Positions 35,200-50,128 of a DNA stretch of 64,000 nucleotides are shown here, in pieces (position 1 is the stretch's first letter; each line of letters starts with the position of its first letter). The stretch is from Macrolepiota albuminosa (lineage: Eukaryota; Basidiomycota; Agaricomycetes; Agaricales; Agaricaceae). The position numbers and the translations under genes were made by a program. Below the pieces are notes generated by a model that saw only the letters and a program-made list of their open reading frames with translations, searched no databases and was not told the DNA's origin. Location of the stretch: assembly GCA_027475525.1 (NCBI GenBank), contig JAMWFC010000117.1, positions 186,001 through 250,000 on the forward strand. Reading direction: 5' to 3'.

Positions 35200-37170
35200 A
35201 CTCTCTGGCCAGCGTCGTCCCATGGAAACCCTCTCACAGACACTCATACGGAAACCTATTCAAGGAGTGGCTTTAGAGTCCCCTCCGTAGCCGACTAGAT
35301 GGCGGAAGAAGCGACATGAAGCCAGCTGAAAACGGAATTCCACAGGGATCACTGTATCACCGATGCTATTGATAATACACGGGAACGAGATCCTGCAACT
35401 AGACAGACGAACGAACACAACTAGAAATAACTAGCCGACGGACATGACGCTAAATCACATTGACAACGGTATGCTGAAGGTCTCGTCACAGCCACAGGAC
35501 ACAAGCAGTTGTGATCCTGCAGACGGACTTCGAATTCGTAAATGAATGGCTCCGCTGCGTGGGACTTTCGACTGCCTCAGAAAAAAACGGAACTTATGAA
35601 TCACTCATGGAGGGACAGGAACTACTAACCAAAGCTACCCATGCCGGATGGAACCGTCAAAACGGCGGATACAATCATAATACTAGGATCACGCATAGAT
35701 CGCAGACTGACATTCAATCAACACCTACAGATAGTGACCGACAAGGCAAAGAAGACAGTCGCGGGACAAAAATGTTGGCAAACACGATACGAGGCCTCAG
35801 CTAAACGCAGCTCAGAATACTATATCAGGTGTACGTTCCGTACGCACATCCAGTGTGGTGAACAGGTAAGACAAAGGTACAGAACGAGGCGTTAAGGCAC
35901 ATGGCAGGTGTCTTCAGAACATCCCAGTAAAGGCACTAGAAGTCAACATGGCAATATCACCCATGAACATTACGCTGGACCGTACAACAGAAAGCGATGC
36001 TCATCGACTCCACAGACTCAAGGATACAAATCCCATCATAGAATGGATGCCAGATGAGTGGCCAGAATACAGACAAGCAACGAATCCACCACCGCTGTCA
36101 TCAAGAAAGAAGACGAGGGGCAAGGCCCATACAAAACTAATACGATTAGAGAGACTAGCAAAAATGACATATCCCCTGGCAAAATAAGTATATACTTACT
36201 ATAAAGGCAAAACTACAGACCCAATGAAGTCATCACCGTGGAGGAGGGCAGCCGCTGACTAAAGGGGTAGGCTGACAATTACAGGGGGCCCGAAGGAGGC
36301 GAAGCAGGAAGCCGCTGAAAAACACAACAAAATGATGAGAGACATAGAAACAGGTCACGACTCGTGGTATACTCAGACAACTCGATGCTGGATGATAAGA
36401 CAAGAAAAGATGTCAAAAACGTAGGCTGGATATTACCAGGGAAGAGAAGTATTTACAGACTAAGGAAGCCTAGGTTGCAAGGCAAAGGTCTATGATGCGG
36501 AACTGGTCGGTAGCAGAGGCAGAAAAAGCAGCCACAGCGTACACATGATGCAACACAAAAGTAGAACACATTCATGTGTCTTACAAGCCCAAGGCTAAGC
36601 CAGGCCAACTACAAATAATGCGACTGTCAGAAACGATAGACAGATTCCTACAAGGCAATGTTGAGAACACGGCACACATCGAATGGTGCCTGGGACACGA
36701 AGATGTTGAGAGCAACGAGAAAGCAGGTATGGAAGGAAAGAAAGGAGCACGAATGTGGTCATCAGACGTCGATACTCTGGCGACACATGTAAAAATGAGA
36801 ACAAAGGGAAAGGCGCACGAGAATTGGAAGAACGAGTAGAAAAAGACCACCGACAGGAGGATTCACGGCGGCAAACCAGATGCCCCAGATGGAAGCCGAT
36901 ATCAAACGAGGGAACACATCATTAAACACTGCACACGATACGACGAACACCGACATGTAATAACAGAAGTCGACGCGAACATGGACCTGATGGAATTACT
37001 AGGAGGGACGGATACTCGGGTTAATTCAGGGTGGAGCTGGACGGAAGCGGGAAACAAGTGAGGCGGGGAGACCACGACGAATACGAAATCGACAGGACGG
37101 CGGGCACACCACAGGCAGTCAAAGTACAACAGAACACGAGGAAGACAACAACCAAACATAAGAGAAAGGA
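35200..37170 (+). mobile_element. Decayed non-LTR (LINE) retrotransposon: reverse transcriptase and RNase H remnants
   Basis: Broken plus-strand frames carry LINE polymerase pieces in the right order: RSRLDGGRSDMKPAENGIPQ then GS (RT motif B, near 35280-35350), EFVNEWLRCVGLSTASEK and TELMNHSW, ILGSRIDRRLTFNQHLQ (35690-35730), then RNase H pieces VVYSDNSMLDDK (36360) and NTAHIEWCLGHEDVESNEKA (36670-36730), and HIIKHCTRYDEHRHV near 36920. Stops and frameshifts throughout mean it is dead. The 5' part, including most of the RT and the endonuclease, is missing, as is usual for 5'-truncated LINEs. No target-site duplication or poly(A) end could be fixed. It abuts the DDX41 start. Confidence 0.85.
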
Positions 37171-37218
37171 ACAGATTATTAGAGTGTATAAACAAACATC
37201 ATCTGGAAACCTCAACAC

Positions 37219-39497
<2,279 letters not shown>

Positions 39498-40112
39498 TTA
39501 TCCATAGCTATCGGGTGAAACGAATGTATGTACTGCCTGGAGAATGTCCGAGCGCCCAACCGAGTCCGGCCTTTTGCCTGCCGCACAGCATATGGGGACA
39601 ATTTATTTAAGTCCAGTCTGTTGAATAGCTCTTCTCGATACTGGCGGAAAGCTCTTGCGACGATACAAAGAAGGTTAGATTATAGGCATATCCATACTAA
39701 AACCCTGCGATATGCCATCCTCAATGACGTGTATTTTCAACCCCGAAACTTATTATCTCAAATTCCCTCAATTCCGATTAATCTACTGTCTTGATCTTCA
39801 CTGTCCCTTCAATACCAAGCGTTTACAGAAGGATAGATAGCCTCACTTGGCATCCAGAATTACTTACAGACAAAAGCATAGGACATCAATTAGTACTCGG
39901 CTGCTACGTTAACAAAGTTGTGTTTAATGACGAGCTCATGATGATTATTTGGTAATGACAACGTTGAACGTTGAACTGAGTCGCAAGTTGGGGCGAACCA
40001 TAAAAATAGCAAGCATACTATACACGTAATACAGCTTACAAAATAAAGAGAGGTATAGTACATTAAATGAAACGATATCAGTCTTAAATCACCCACGGAT
40101 GTATTCGCGAGG
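39498..40112. other. Non-coding gap between convergent genes
   Basis: About 615 bp between the ends of DDX41 and the RecQ helicase gene. Only short frames without family likeness; it should hold both 3' UTRs. Nothing else seen. Confidence 0.55.
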
Positions 40113-43100
40113 TTACCGGCGGGGTTTGAACTTGGGCGTCCTCAGAGGGGCGGATGCTGATGCTGAATTCTGGAATTCGTACCGCAATCGTAGGTCTCCA
40201 ATACTGAATTCTGGTTGTTGAGCCCTGACATGAGTATTATAAAATGAGATCAACAAGAGGTCACTTCAAACAGACACTTACGTTGATGCAATTTTGTATT
40301 GAATGCAGAGGTTCAAAAACGGTGCACCATACAGATTATACCTCTCCACAGCTTCCTGCTTGTTCTGGAAATCGTCAGAGACATTGGTTAAGAACGTCTT
40401 ATAATCTGTACAATCATCAGCAGTGGTTCAAAACACTTGAACCTGAATACCGACCCTGCGGACAGGTCACGCTCAAATACTGTAACGTAGTATTACTGAA
40501 AACGGCATTTTCATCAGATATGTGTTTTTTCTGCATAACCTGCATCATAAATCAGTCCAAACTACACACGCCGTTGGCGATAACGGGGTAGCCCACCTGA
40601 GTGCGGAGATCGCACATTTGCCTATAAAGGTCGCTCGGGTCTCGGTCCATGTCATCTGTCCTCCGCGTATCAGGTTTAGGCATTTCAAATTCTTCAATGT
40701 CTTCCACACTTCCACGTCGTTTGTCCAGGAGAACCACAGGCGACTGATTATCAATTAAAATCATGTCGTCGACTATAAGGTCGTCATCCGACAAGTCTTC
40801 CTCGCATAGGTCAATTGGATTGATGTCGCTTGCCTTTTGTTTGCCTCTTGCCTTCTTGCTGGAAGGTTTGGCCATACATTGTTTAGACGTTTTGGCCGGG
40901 TTTTGACCGTGTCTTGGACGCCAAGAAATCGCAAATTTCTCTTGACTGCGTAAAAATTCATGAGCACGGGGTCCGGGCTGCAGCAAAATCGCGTCAACTG
41001 ATTATCTACCAATTCGAACATGTCCTCACCCTGACATACTCGTTATGGAATCCCGATGCTTGCTGAACAGAATGCTCGGTGAGAACATCCATCATACACA
41101 GTTTACGAAGGAGTGTATCCAGAAGTTCAACTGTGAGTTCTCGGGCAGATCCAAACATTCTTTCCCTATCGAAGTGCTTGTTTCGCATTAAAGCTGTATT
41201 AGCACCGCGAAGAACATCTCGGCACTGAGTAAGAGTAACTAATTCGCGTCCTTGAAGACTTTGTACAAGTTTAACCGCTTCTTTGGCTTCTTTCGTTACG
41301 TCTCGGGTATTAAGCGGCAGTGGGTTGTCGCAATTATCACAGCCTTGGTTGCACAATGTTTTATCGAATTTTTCATCAAAATAGTGGAGCAACTCGACAC
41401 GCCTACACTCTGACCCTGTGCAGTAGTCCACAACTGCGCGAGCTGCTGCTGTTTGTCTGTCAATAGTCTCTCTGCTGGGTGTATTGTTATTCGAATCAGG
41501 TCGTTCGATCATATTCTTGATTACCACGAAGTCCTTAAATAAAAAATCTATCAGAAGTGTAATCAGCTTCCATACAAAGGTTTTGAGGGGAAAACGAACA
41601 AAGGATACAATCGGCAGGTTTGCCATCGCGGCCAGCACGGCCAGTTTCCTGATAATAGCTGTCAAGTCGCATAACTAAGATTGCTACTATAAGTGGGACA
41701 TGACGTGCTCTTACCCATCGAGAGACTTGGGGAGGGAGTGGTGGATGACAAATCGCACTAGGGCCAACTTAGTCATGGATGTATTGCAAACAAGGTACAG
41801 GGAAACACCTACCGTCCGCTTTGTCAATGCCCATTCCAAAAGCAACCTAAAGAAATTCAGACAAAAGGAGACTAGCCAAAAAGAAAGAAATGTAGGCGCA
41901 CAGTTGCAACGATTATATGGACCTTGTCGGTCCTCCACTCCTCTAGAGTCTGTTCCTTCTCAGCTGTCTCCATGCCTGCATGGAAATGTTTTGCGCTGAA
42001 ACCATTCTCATTGAGCTTCCTGGCTACTTCTTCACACTTGTCGCGGCTCAAACAATAGATGACACCCGACTTCTGTGGATGCTGCGTTCTAATAAATTCC
42101 ATCATGGAGTCCATCCATTTCCTAGTTTTATGTTCAATAACATATTTCAAGTTTGGCCGATTGAAGGATTGTTTAAGGAAAACATGGCTGTGTAGTTTGA
42201 GGCGCTCAATGATGTCGGCAACGGTATTCCTTGTCGCAGTTGCGGTCAAGGCCATGATTGGAATACCAGGAAATCGATCGCGTAGCGCTCCCAAATGTTG
42301 GTACTTAGAAAGAAGATGATCAACTGTGATAACTCATTCCTGGCGATAGACACTTACTGCTTCTCGGAAATCCTGGCCCCATGTCGAGATGCAGTGGGCT
42401 TCATCGATAACAAACCTCGCCAGATAATGGCTCCGGTAGAGCTCATCTAGAAGTCTATTTGCCGCATTGTTTTCCTTCAGCTTTTCAGGTGTGATATATA
42501 CCAGGCTAGGCTTGATATTCCCTCGCAGCCGGGTAACTGCATCATTATACGATGTCTCTCCACTCCAATGGAAAACGTCGACGTTCTTCTCTTGCAATGC
42601 ATGGACCTGATCTCTCATGAGAGCTAGAAGAGGTGATATGACAATAGTCACGCCTTTCGTCATGCCACCTTGACAGACAGCCGGAAGCTGATAACATAAA
42701 CTTTTTCCGCCACCGGTCGGCATCAGGACAAACACATCTCTGCCTCTCAAAGTCTCTATAATTGCCTCCAGCTGATTGGGTCGAAAGTTTCTGAGGCCGA
42801 AGACGCTTTTCAGTTTGCTCACGACCTCGGTGTAGTATGGACTGGACTTAAGTTCGTCTGAGGGAAGAATGGGTGTGTGAGGACTGAGAGCCTTCATCTC
42901 CTCTGTTGCAATGAGTGCATCATCCGGGAATGCATCATCCAAGTTGAGTGGAACATCATCCATGCCTGCCCAATAGTCTGCTTCACTGCCAGGCATGGGT
43001 TGCTCGTCTTCTTCGCAATCCTTGACACTGAGCGTAGGTTTTTGGATGTCAAGGTGAATCCGAGAATGGTCATGATCGGGTACGTGATTGGATCTTGCGA

Positions 43101-44278
43101 TATTGCAAGAAGAAAAAGCTGTTGCATTAGGAGTCGCAGGAGTGAGGTGAGATAAAGAAACTGTCGCTTCATTATCTTGTACGAGAGAGGGTAATGCCGC
43201 ATCAGGTGTACTCGTCTGACCATTACGAGATGCAATAACTTTTTGGATAGCTTCGATGCGTTCGTCAATAATTGAGCTAGCTGCAAATTCAGGGGTCTAT
43301 TGATCTGAGAAGGATACAAGCCAACTTACACAATTCTCTGCGTTAATATTATATCTACATCCTTTGACATTCCTCGATGGTGACACAGCTCTTGATCAGT
43401 GATATATTTAGATATGCGATAATTGCTGAAAAGGAGGACATTCAGTTTCTCGGTATTTATCTACGTGAAATGACGAAGTGAGCAGGATACAGGAGGCACG
43501 CGAGGCACATACTGATAGAAGATCAGGGTTTTGTTCTTGCACACTGGATAACAAGTTCTGCTTCTTGGTATTTTCTTGATTCCATGGTGTGGGTGTCTGC
43601 TGCTTAGATATGGGAGTTTGCTGACCAGATGAACTCTGCTTGGCTCTGAAAGCTGGAAAATCGTGATCATGTTTGGTGAACGGGTTATTGTCTTTGTCCA
43701 GCTCCATTTGGAGCCACGGCTCTTCCTCATCGTCTTTGGCGACTTGTTGGATAAAATTCGCCTGAAGGGGTTCGGGTTCGTTTTTCACTTTACCTTTGGG
43801 TTTATAAGCCGACGATGGCTTGAACTGGTTTTCCTTTCCAGCCACATCTTTTTTGGGCCGTTTGGAGACTTGGGAAGATGGATCCGACTCGACAGAAGGG
43901 TCAGATGACGTTCGCTTAATTGATTGAACAGGAGAAGAATCGCTGGAAATGTCCACAATCTCAAAGCTGTTGAAGGACGCCTCCTCACGCGGAGGAATTG
44001 CACCTCGTCGGAAACCTGGGGTAGAGAACGAAGGCAATGTTGTCGCATTTGCTGACCGAGCTAGTTGTATATATGCGTATGAGTACATGGATAATTAGAG
44101 GGTGGACATGCGGCACCAGATGCGATGGGTGCTGGTTTGAATTTCTATACTATGTCAGAAAAGAATTTTCCAGCCAACAAGGCACTACCTTGGATGAAAC
44201 GGACGTAGATATGGTAATAGGAGCTGGAATTGAATGTTCTGAGTTCTTGCACAAAACATTATTCTCGGGAGGTGGCAT
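40113..44278 (-). CDS. SGS1: RecQ-family DNA helicase, Sgs1/BLM type
   Basis: ATG 44278 (MPPPENNVLCKNSEHS) opens a long disordered N-terminus with acidic and Ser-rich stretches, then the RecQ core: FGLRNFRPNQLEAI, LMPTGGGKSLCYQLPA (Walker A), FVIDEAHCISTWGQDF (DEAH plus aromatic loop), ALTATATRNTV, NRPNLKYVIEHK, and the zinc-binding RecQ-Ct (CRRVELLHYFDEKF, CDNCDNP). An RQC winged helix (VKLVQSLQGRELVTLTQ) and an HRDC-like C-terminal part (AVERYNLYGAPFLNLC) follow, ending RTPKFKPRR. About 1,100 aa. With all of N-tail, RQC and HRDC it is the BLM/Sgs1 type, which dissolves recombination intermediates with Top3-Rmi1. Starts 87 bp from Nuf2 on the other strand. Confidence 0.93.
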
Positions 44279-44365
44279 CGTGCCGATGTCAGGGAGTAAT
44301 GATGGAAAGAAAACTCTTAGCAGGTCCGCGTGTGTCACGTGATCGTCGCGTTCCCTCAAACCACA

Positions 44366-46119
44366 ATGGCCAAAGGCTGCAGCTTTCCGCAGATGTCCAT
44401 CCCAGACATCACTGCAGCACTCGCTGGCTGGGGTGTCTCCGTTAGCCAGGAACAACTTCTGAGGCCCACCTCGGATTTCGTTGAAGGGGTCTATCATGCT
44501 TGTCTTCAGCAGGTTACTGACATTAGCGACGACTCTCTTCGAGGTCCCGTCCAGAACGCGCTTTTTGCCTCCGCCATCGAAGAGAAGGTATGAACTGTAT
44601 AACTCTCTCTCTCTATGCTGGTATCAACCCGTGCAGGACTTATATACGAAGTCCTTCACCCAAAATCTGCTTGTTTACCATTTGTAGGCCTTGTGTTGCT
44701 CGCCTTATGGTTTATAATTCTTTCGTAGAGCCAGATTCGCCAAAGCAGCTAGAGTGGAAGATTTTAGCGCCAAAGATCTTGTCAGTCCGGAGAAGGAGCG
44801 CACGCTAATTCTTCTATCTGCATTTATAAACTTTGTAAAGTTCACAGAGCAATACTGCAACGCATTTGTGAAGGGCATCAGAGACCGCTCAGCAGCCATA
44901 ATTACTCAGCGGGCGCAAGTCTCCGAACAACTGATCGAGCTCGAGCAAAGTATTGGAATATCAAAGTGAGTTATGCTTCACATTATCTGATGAACGTCCT
45001 CTGACACTCGCGTTTACAGAGCCAAGATTGCTGAAGACGAGCCCCGTTGTGAAGAGCTTCGCAATGAAAATATTGCTTTGCGAGCTAAAATGATTGCAAC
45101 TAAAGAGTTCCAAACCACCGCTGTGCAAGAGGTTGAGAAGCTCAAAGCGGAGAAGAATGCACTAGTCAAACGGAAGGTAGGACAACCTCGGGTATATTCC
45201 ACACCTGTATGATTATTATGGTTATCATTATGGACAGGAAGCCCTTAATTCCGAGCTCGCGAGCGTCTCAGACTCTATAACTCGAACACGATCGAGAATC
45301 GTCCAGTCCCCTGAGCGCATTAAGCGCACTATAACCGCTATGGGTTCAACTGCTGCTGAAGACAAGAGAACTGTGATGACGCAAGAGATGAAAGCTCGTG
45401 ATCTTCAAACGAGATCCAATGTTCTTTTGAATATTGAAAAGGTACGCTTTGTGTCTCTAGGTTTTGAACGGGAACCCAAACGACTCTAGGATGTGCGTGG
45501 ATGCGTAGAACAAGTTCAAACTATTGAAAAAGAAGTACACTCCCTTCAAGTACTACAGAAAGAGCTTTCCGACCTTCGAGATCATCTTGACGATAAGAAG
45601 ATTGAAAGGAATGAGCTGAAGCTGAGACAAGAGGTGCATACTTTTGATGTCATCCATGTTCTTCGCTGACCATTAATGTGTAGCGTGTCGAGAAACAACT
45701 TTCTAATGCTCATGAAAAGCTAGAACGTGCCCAGCGCCACGCAGAAGAAAAGAAACAAGCGAGCCAACGTACCATTGACCGACTCCAGCAGGAATACGAC
45801 CAGATGTCAGTTGAACGTCGTGATAACGATAAACAAATCGAGGAACTCCGGATGGAAGCCAATGAAATCGAGAAAAAGGTATGGTCGTCGCTATCATCTC
45901 TAGCTTTCTCGACAACTCAGCATCTGCTTGTCTCAAGACGATGGAACAGGTCAAGAGAGGCGAAGTAGAACTCAATGAGCTTCTCGCAGAGTATTGGAAA
46001 CTGCGGCATGAAACTGGTATTCCCTTCTTTTGTTGGTCCTACAGAGACTAACTCAACTGAAAGATGTATACATGGAGACTCTCGCAAACAAACTGAATAT
46101 GCGAGTCACATCAAACTGA
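44366..46119 (+). CDS. NUF2: Kinetochore protein Nuf2
   Basis: ATG 44366 gives MAKGCSFPQMSIPDITAALA, the calponin-homology start of Nuf2 (FPxMSxxEI). The fold continues through VSQEQLLRPTSDFVEGVYHA and LLSAFINFVKFTEQY, then an almost unbroken coiled coil (for example KKIERNELKLRQERVEKQ, RTIDRLQQEYDQMSVER) to the end near 46119. About 450 aa, the standard length. Nuf2 pairs with Ndc80 and joins the Ndc80 complex, which binds microtubules at the outer kinetochore. The exon-intron pattern around 44590-44730 needs a cDNA to fix. Divergent from the RecQ gene. Confidence 0.92.
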
Positions 46120-46250
46120 TTTGATTATTTATTCACATAAGGTAAATAACGTATATAATGGACGTTATGGCAGAGGGTGGTACTTGTAGTACTTGACACG
46201 TGTTGTATATTATGTAAATTATAAACATAGTGGAAAAGGAGACGCGCATG

Positions 46251-47604
46251 CTACTTTCGAGATCGATTTCCTCGACGAGTTGGCCTACAACTGGGACAGT
46301 ACCACGTCTTCATACCCTCTGGGGGAACCATCTCTATTCCAACACATGAGATGTGGTACTGTGTAAGACAAAACTGAGATTGACAAACAAACATAGTGAA
46401 TGAAAAAGATATCCTACCCATTCAATAGCACATTTTTTGTTGTCGCAAGCAATCATCTATATTGAGCGTCAATCCCTAATCCGTGACTTTAATAAACAAC
46501 AACCAACCTCGCCAAAAGAACCGCGCTTGCAGTAACAATATACCTCTTCCTGCTCCGGAAGAACTTGAGCAGGCAAGGTTATAGTTAAAGGTGGTGTCAA
46601 TGCGGTATGGATTTCATCCGATTGCTGCTTTGTCCTCCCACGACCTTTTTTCGTACCAGATATTTGTAGTCTCCTAAACGCTTCCGAGGGATCATCACCT
46701 GGCTCTTGGATATCATCAGGCCTCTCATCCAAGTCATCGCCGTCTATAGGACTGAGCGTGGCGCGGGCGGGCTTCACCCAGCGACCCACTGTGAGTTTAG
46801 ATAAATTTCCAGGTTCCAAGTGGCCAGGACGAGCACCAAGGGTAATCAAGGCCTCTTGGTCTTTTATGGCTTGATAGAGTAAACGAATATGACGATCAAC
46901 CTTACCAACAAGGACGTGACATAGAACCAAAAAAGAGGATATACAACATACAGAATCATCAGCAGCCTGAGCCACATTGACCTTTTCCTCCGCCGCCCGT
47001 AACAGCTCATCAGCTATACATGCTATGTGTGATAACAGTTCTCGCGTTGTGATCGAGGGCTTGAAGAGTTTGGAGGGTAGACCCGAAGGTGTTGGCGTTC
47101 TCTGGTGCACATCGTGTGCTTCTGTAGAGTGACAAGTGTTGGAACCAGGAGAAGTGGAACGTTCTTCTTTCGGTTCGAAGCCACTTGTAGTAACAGATGC
47201 GTCACATTGAGTTAGAGTGGATTCCATTTCTCTCCGTTTCCTGATATACTGCAATAGCAGCGGGAGTAAACTGGCCGAACGGGCTGTCAGACACATGAGA
47301 GAGGTCGGCCACCAATTGGAATGTAGGATCGCACCATTCACTTGTTGGTCTAACTCGTGTATGAGGGCATATTGTCTATGAAGGGTCAAGGGCACTTGCT
47401 CAATTGCTAATGGGATTCAAATGGTGGCTCGAGGAAGGATACAAGTCGCCGACCTTCTACATGCTCGTCCTTGAAGGATTCCCAGACTTCCTGTTCCTTT
47501 TCTGGATCGTGTCCGGCAAGTAGCATGGGCTGTTCGATGTACTCCACGTCATCCTCTTCTTCTGGAGAAAGTTGGACGCGTTTGCGTTTGTGAGTAGGTG
47601 CCAT
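46251..47604 (-). CDS. ING-family chromatin reader (PHD finger)
   Basis: Starts MAPTHKRKRVQLSPEEEDDV (ATG 47604). The N-terminal ING helical region includes LTLHRQYALIHELDQQVNGA, then a long low-complexity middle. The C-terminal PHD finger is split by two introns and reads VYCYCKRGSFGE, MIACDNKKCAIEW, YHISCVGIEMVPPEGMKTWY, CPSCRP, with the C4HC3 ligands all present, ending in a basic GNRSRK tail. About 390 aa. ING proteins guide histone acetyltransferase or deacetylase complexes to H3K4me3. Which complex (NuA4, NuA3 or Rpd3) cannot be told. The last two exons were recovered beyond the point where the frame appears to stop at 46469. Confidence 0.9.
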
Positions 47605-47732
47605 GAGGAAGTTGGATGTAACATGTAATGTTATTTACATAATTAACCTGGGGTAGTGTTTAGCGCTCATGGCCTGCAAGCGCCCGTCAGATTACCAAAT
47701 GGCTGGGGAACACTTCTCGGAGCAGTCCTCTC

Positions 47733-50128
47733 ATGTCTATGGCTCTCCACGTCACTAAAGATGCCTTGGAGATTGCAGGCTCCATAGTTCCTTTCGTCGG
47801 TGCAGCGGCGGTCATTGTGCGCGAGATTACCGACCTGTGCGATGAGATCCGTGTTCACAAGGTCATCTCTGCTGTTCATCGCTGTTCTCTACTCATTAAC
47901 TGATCGTCATATAGCGCAAGGCTAAACGGATGGCAAATAAATGCTCTCAACTTCAGTGTATCCTTGACGAACATAACCCAGATCAAGTGAGCGAAGAAAT
48001 GCGGAGGAAGATGGACGAGGCCTATGGGTATGGCCTTGCCCTTGCGTTAGATACTTTCCGGACAACTTACTCTTGAAAGGGTCTACGGGACGATCAGGAA
48101 CAGAGTGCAACGTATTTCGCGTACTCCTTGGGTGCTTCAAATGGGTAAGTCAACCGCAGATGGGTACAATATATTCCACCGAACGATTGAATCCAGTCAA
48201 TAATCGTGACGTACAATCAGATATTGAAAAGTGCGAAGACGACTTGGACCAACAGATCAAGATATTCCAAGTATGTGATACAAGCAGATTTCTTTTCTTC
48301 ATGTACTTATCACTCCGAAGTAGTTGAAGTAAGCTACGACATGTTTGCTACATGCAGAAGCCTGATCCTTATTGAGTGCGGGATTACTGATGCATAAGGA
48401 CCAGCGCGAAGCAATGGAAATACAGCGAAGAGACTTCAGTGACCTCAAAGACTTAGTAATGCAAACATTAGCTAACAAGGGAGGAGAATTAGCACAAGTC
48501 AACGAGTTCAAGGAGAACACCCATGTGGCGGAAGCGCTTATGCTCCAAGGCCAACAACTATTACACCAGGAATCAATGGTGCGTCTGCTTTTGACCGACT
48601 TCGTCTAGGCTGACAGTCGGGTTGATTTTGTAGGACTGGTCAGCTGTGCGTCCGGAGTCTGAAGCGTCTCAGCTGATGGTCACAGACATCCGAAGTGACT
48701 CCCCCCCGCCACTTCCTACTGACAGTCAGCGATATCTGGAACAGCAGCGTAAAGTGGTTCAAAGAGGACTGATTCAGCTGCATGAATTGACTGGGATACC
48801 TCCCAGTATCAAGTTGATGAACGGTGAAGTCAGACGAATCGGCGACTTGGCTGTTGCAGGAGGAACATACAGCGATATATGGCAAGGTCTTTGGCTGGGT
48901 CAGAAGAAGGTGGAGAGAGCTTTGTTTTCTACGCAAAGATGGGATGTTCACAGGACCTAACTAGGTTGCTCTGAAGGCCTTGAGGAATATTAAGGCAACC
49001 GATTCCAAAGCCCAAAAGGTAGATTTGTCCAATCAGAGAATGTTGTAGTTACTCAGGTACCCTAAGCGCTTCGAGCAAGAAATTAATATCTGGGCAAGCT
49101 TGCAACACGAGCACATTCTTCCATTTTATGGGATAGTGACAGATCAAGGACAACATATTCAAATGGCACGGAAAGAATCATCCGCTGCTTTCTTTTGGAT
49201 TGACTCATCTCTAGGTATCCCCTTGGCAAGATTACGGAAACGTGCTTGAGTAAGTGGCTATTGCTATAGGTCCTTGCCCATTTTACCAAGACTCGTAGAT
49301 ACGTAAAGCGTGTTTCTAACGCTAATAGAATTCATCTAGTATGGTTCAAGCCTTTTGCGTCATATCGCGTCCTCTTCCTCAATTCGATATTTGTCTAGTT
49401 ATCGGGAGCTGCGAAAGGTCTCGAATATCTGCATAGTCGTGAGATCATTCACGGGAATAGTGAGTAATATCGGGCCGTCTGCTTTCTCGTGAACAAGCTG
49501 ACTGCCAATAGTGAAATGCGTAAGTTCATGTGATGATTTGTATAGTCTTCCAGGTGACCCTTTGCAACACAGGCCAACATTCTCGTCTCTCAGGAAGTCC
49601 GTGCAAATTTTTTCAGTATGTCGAATCTACTAATGAAGGCCATTTGTTTTGTAGAAAGAAGCCTGTATTTGCGATTTCGGAATGTCCAAGGTTATTGAAG
49701 ATGTGACTGAGAAGAGTGCTTCAGCGACCCTGACCGCCTCTGGAAGTGCCCGCTGGCTTGCACCCGAGTTGATCGAGGGTAGTGTGACTTCACCTACCAA
49801 AGAGGCCGACACATATTCATATGCGATGGCCGTTCTTGAACTCATAACAGGTAAACACCCGTTTGCAAATCGTCGCCGCGATGCATCTGTCATCCACGAT
49901 ATCGTGGTGCTGAAAAAGTTTCCCATGCGTCCAACAGAGAGCGACGTGCTTCCATGGCTTACGGACAACCTTTGGTTGCTGATGACGGACTGCTGGAAAG
50001 TCCCGGCAGCTTTAAGACCGTCCATGGGGCACGTTTCTGCTCGCATTGCAAATATCGACGCAGGTACTGACAACGCGAGTCTACTCGCACCAATTCTGGA
50101 GTCTGATGATACTACGGACCCATCCTGA
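47733..50128 (+). CDS. MLKL-like protein: N-terminal helical adaptor domain plus TKL (pseudo)kinase domain
   Basis: Exons 47733-47861, 47915-48027, 48080-48144 and 48197-48270 code a 127-aa helical domain (ALEIAGSIVPFVGAAAVIVR, ...DIEKCEDDLDQQIKIFQ) like the MLKL N-terminal bundle. After a linker comes a TKL kinase domain: GGTYSDIWQG loop, VALKALRN (beta-3 Lys), RFEQEINIW (helix-C Glu), LPFYGIVTDQGQHIQ, catalytic loop IIHGNMKCANILV, ICDFGMSKV, and an APE helix (RWLAPELIEG). The catalytic Asp is Asn (HGN; about residue 375) although Lys, Glu and DFG persist, so it is predicted to be a pseudokinase. The codons for M-K-C sit on an 8-nt exon (49512-49519). About 550 aa. The intron between 48270 and 48399 may hide another small exon. 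Divergent from the ING gene by 128 bp. Confidence 0.82.

Noticed and set aside
35641..35895. Live reverse transcriptase gene
   Set aside because: Stops and frame changes separate the RT and RNase H motifs, so only a remnant remains.
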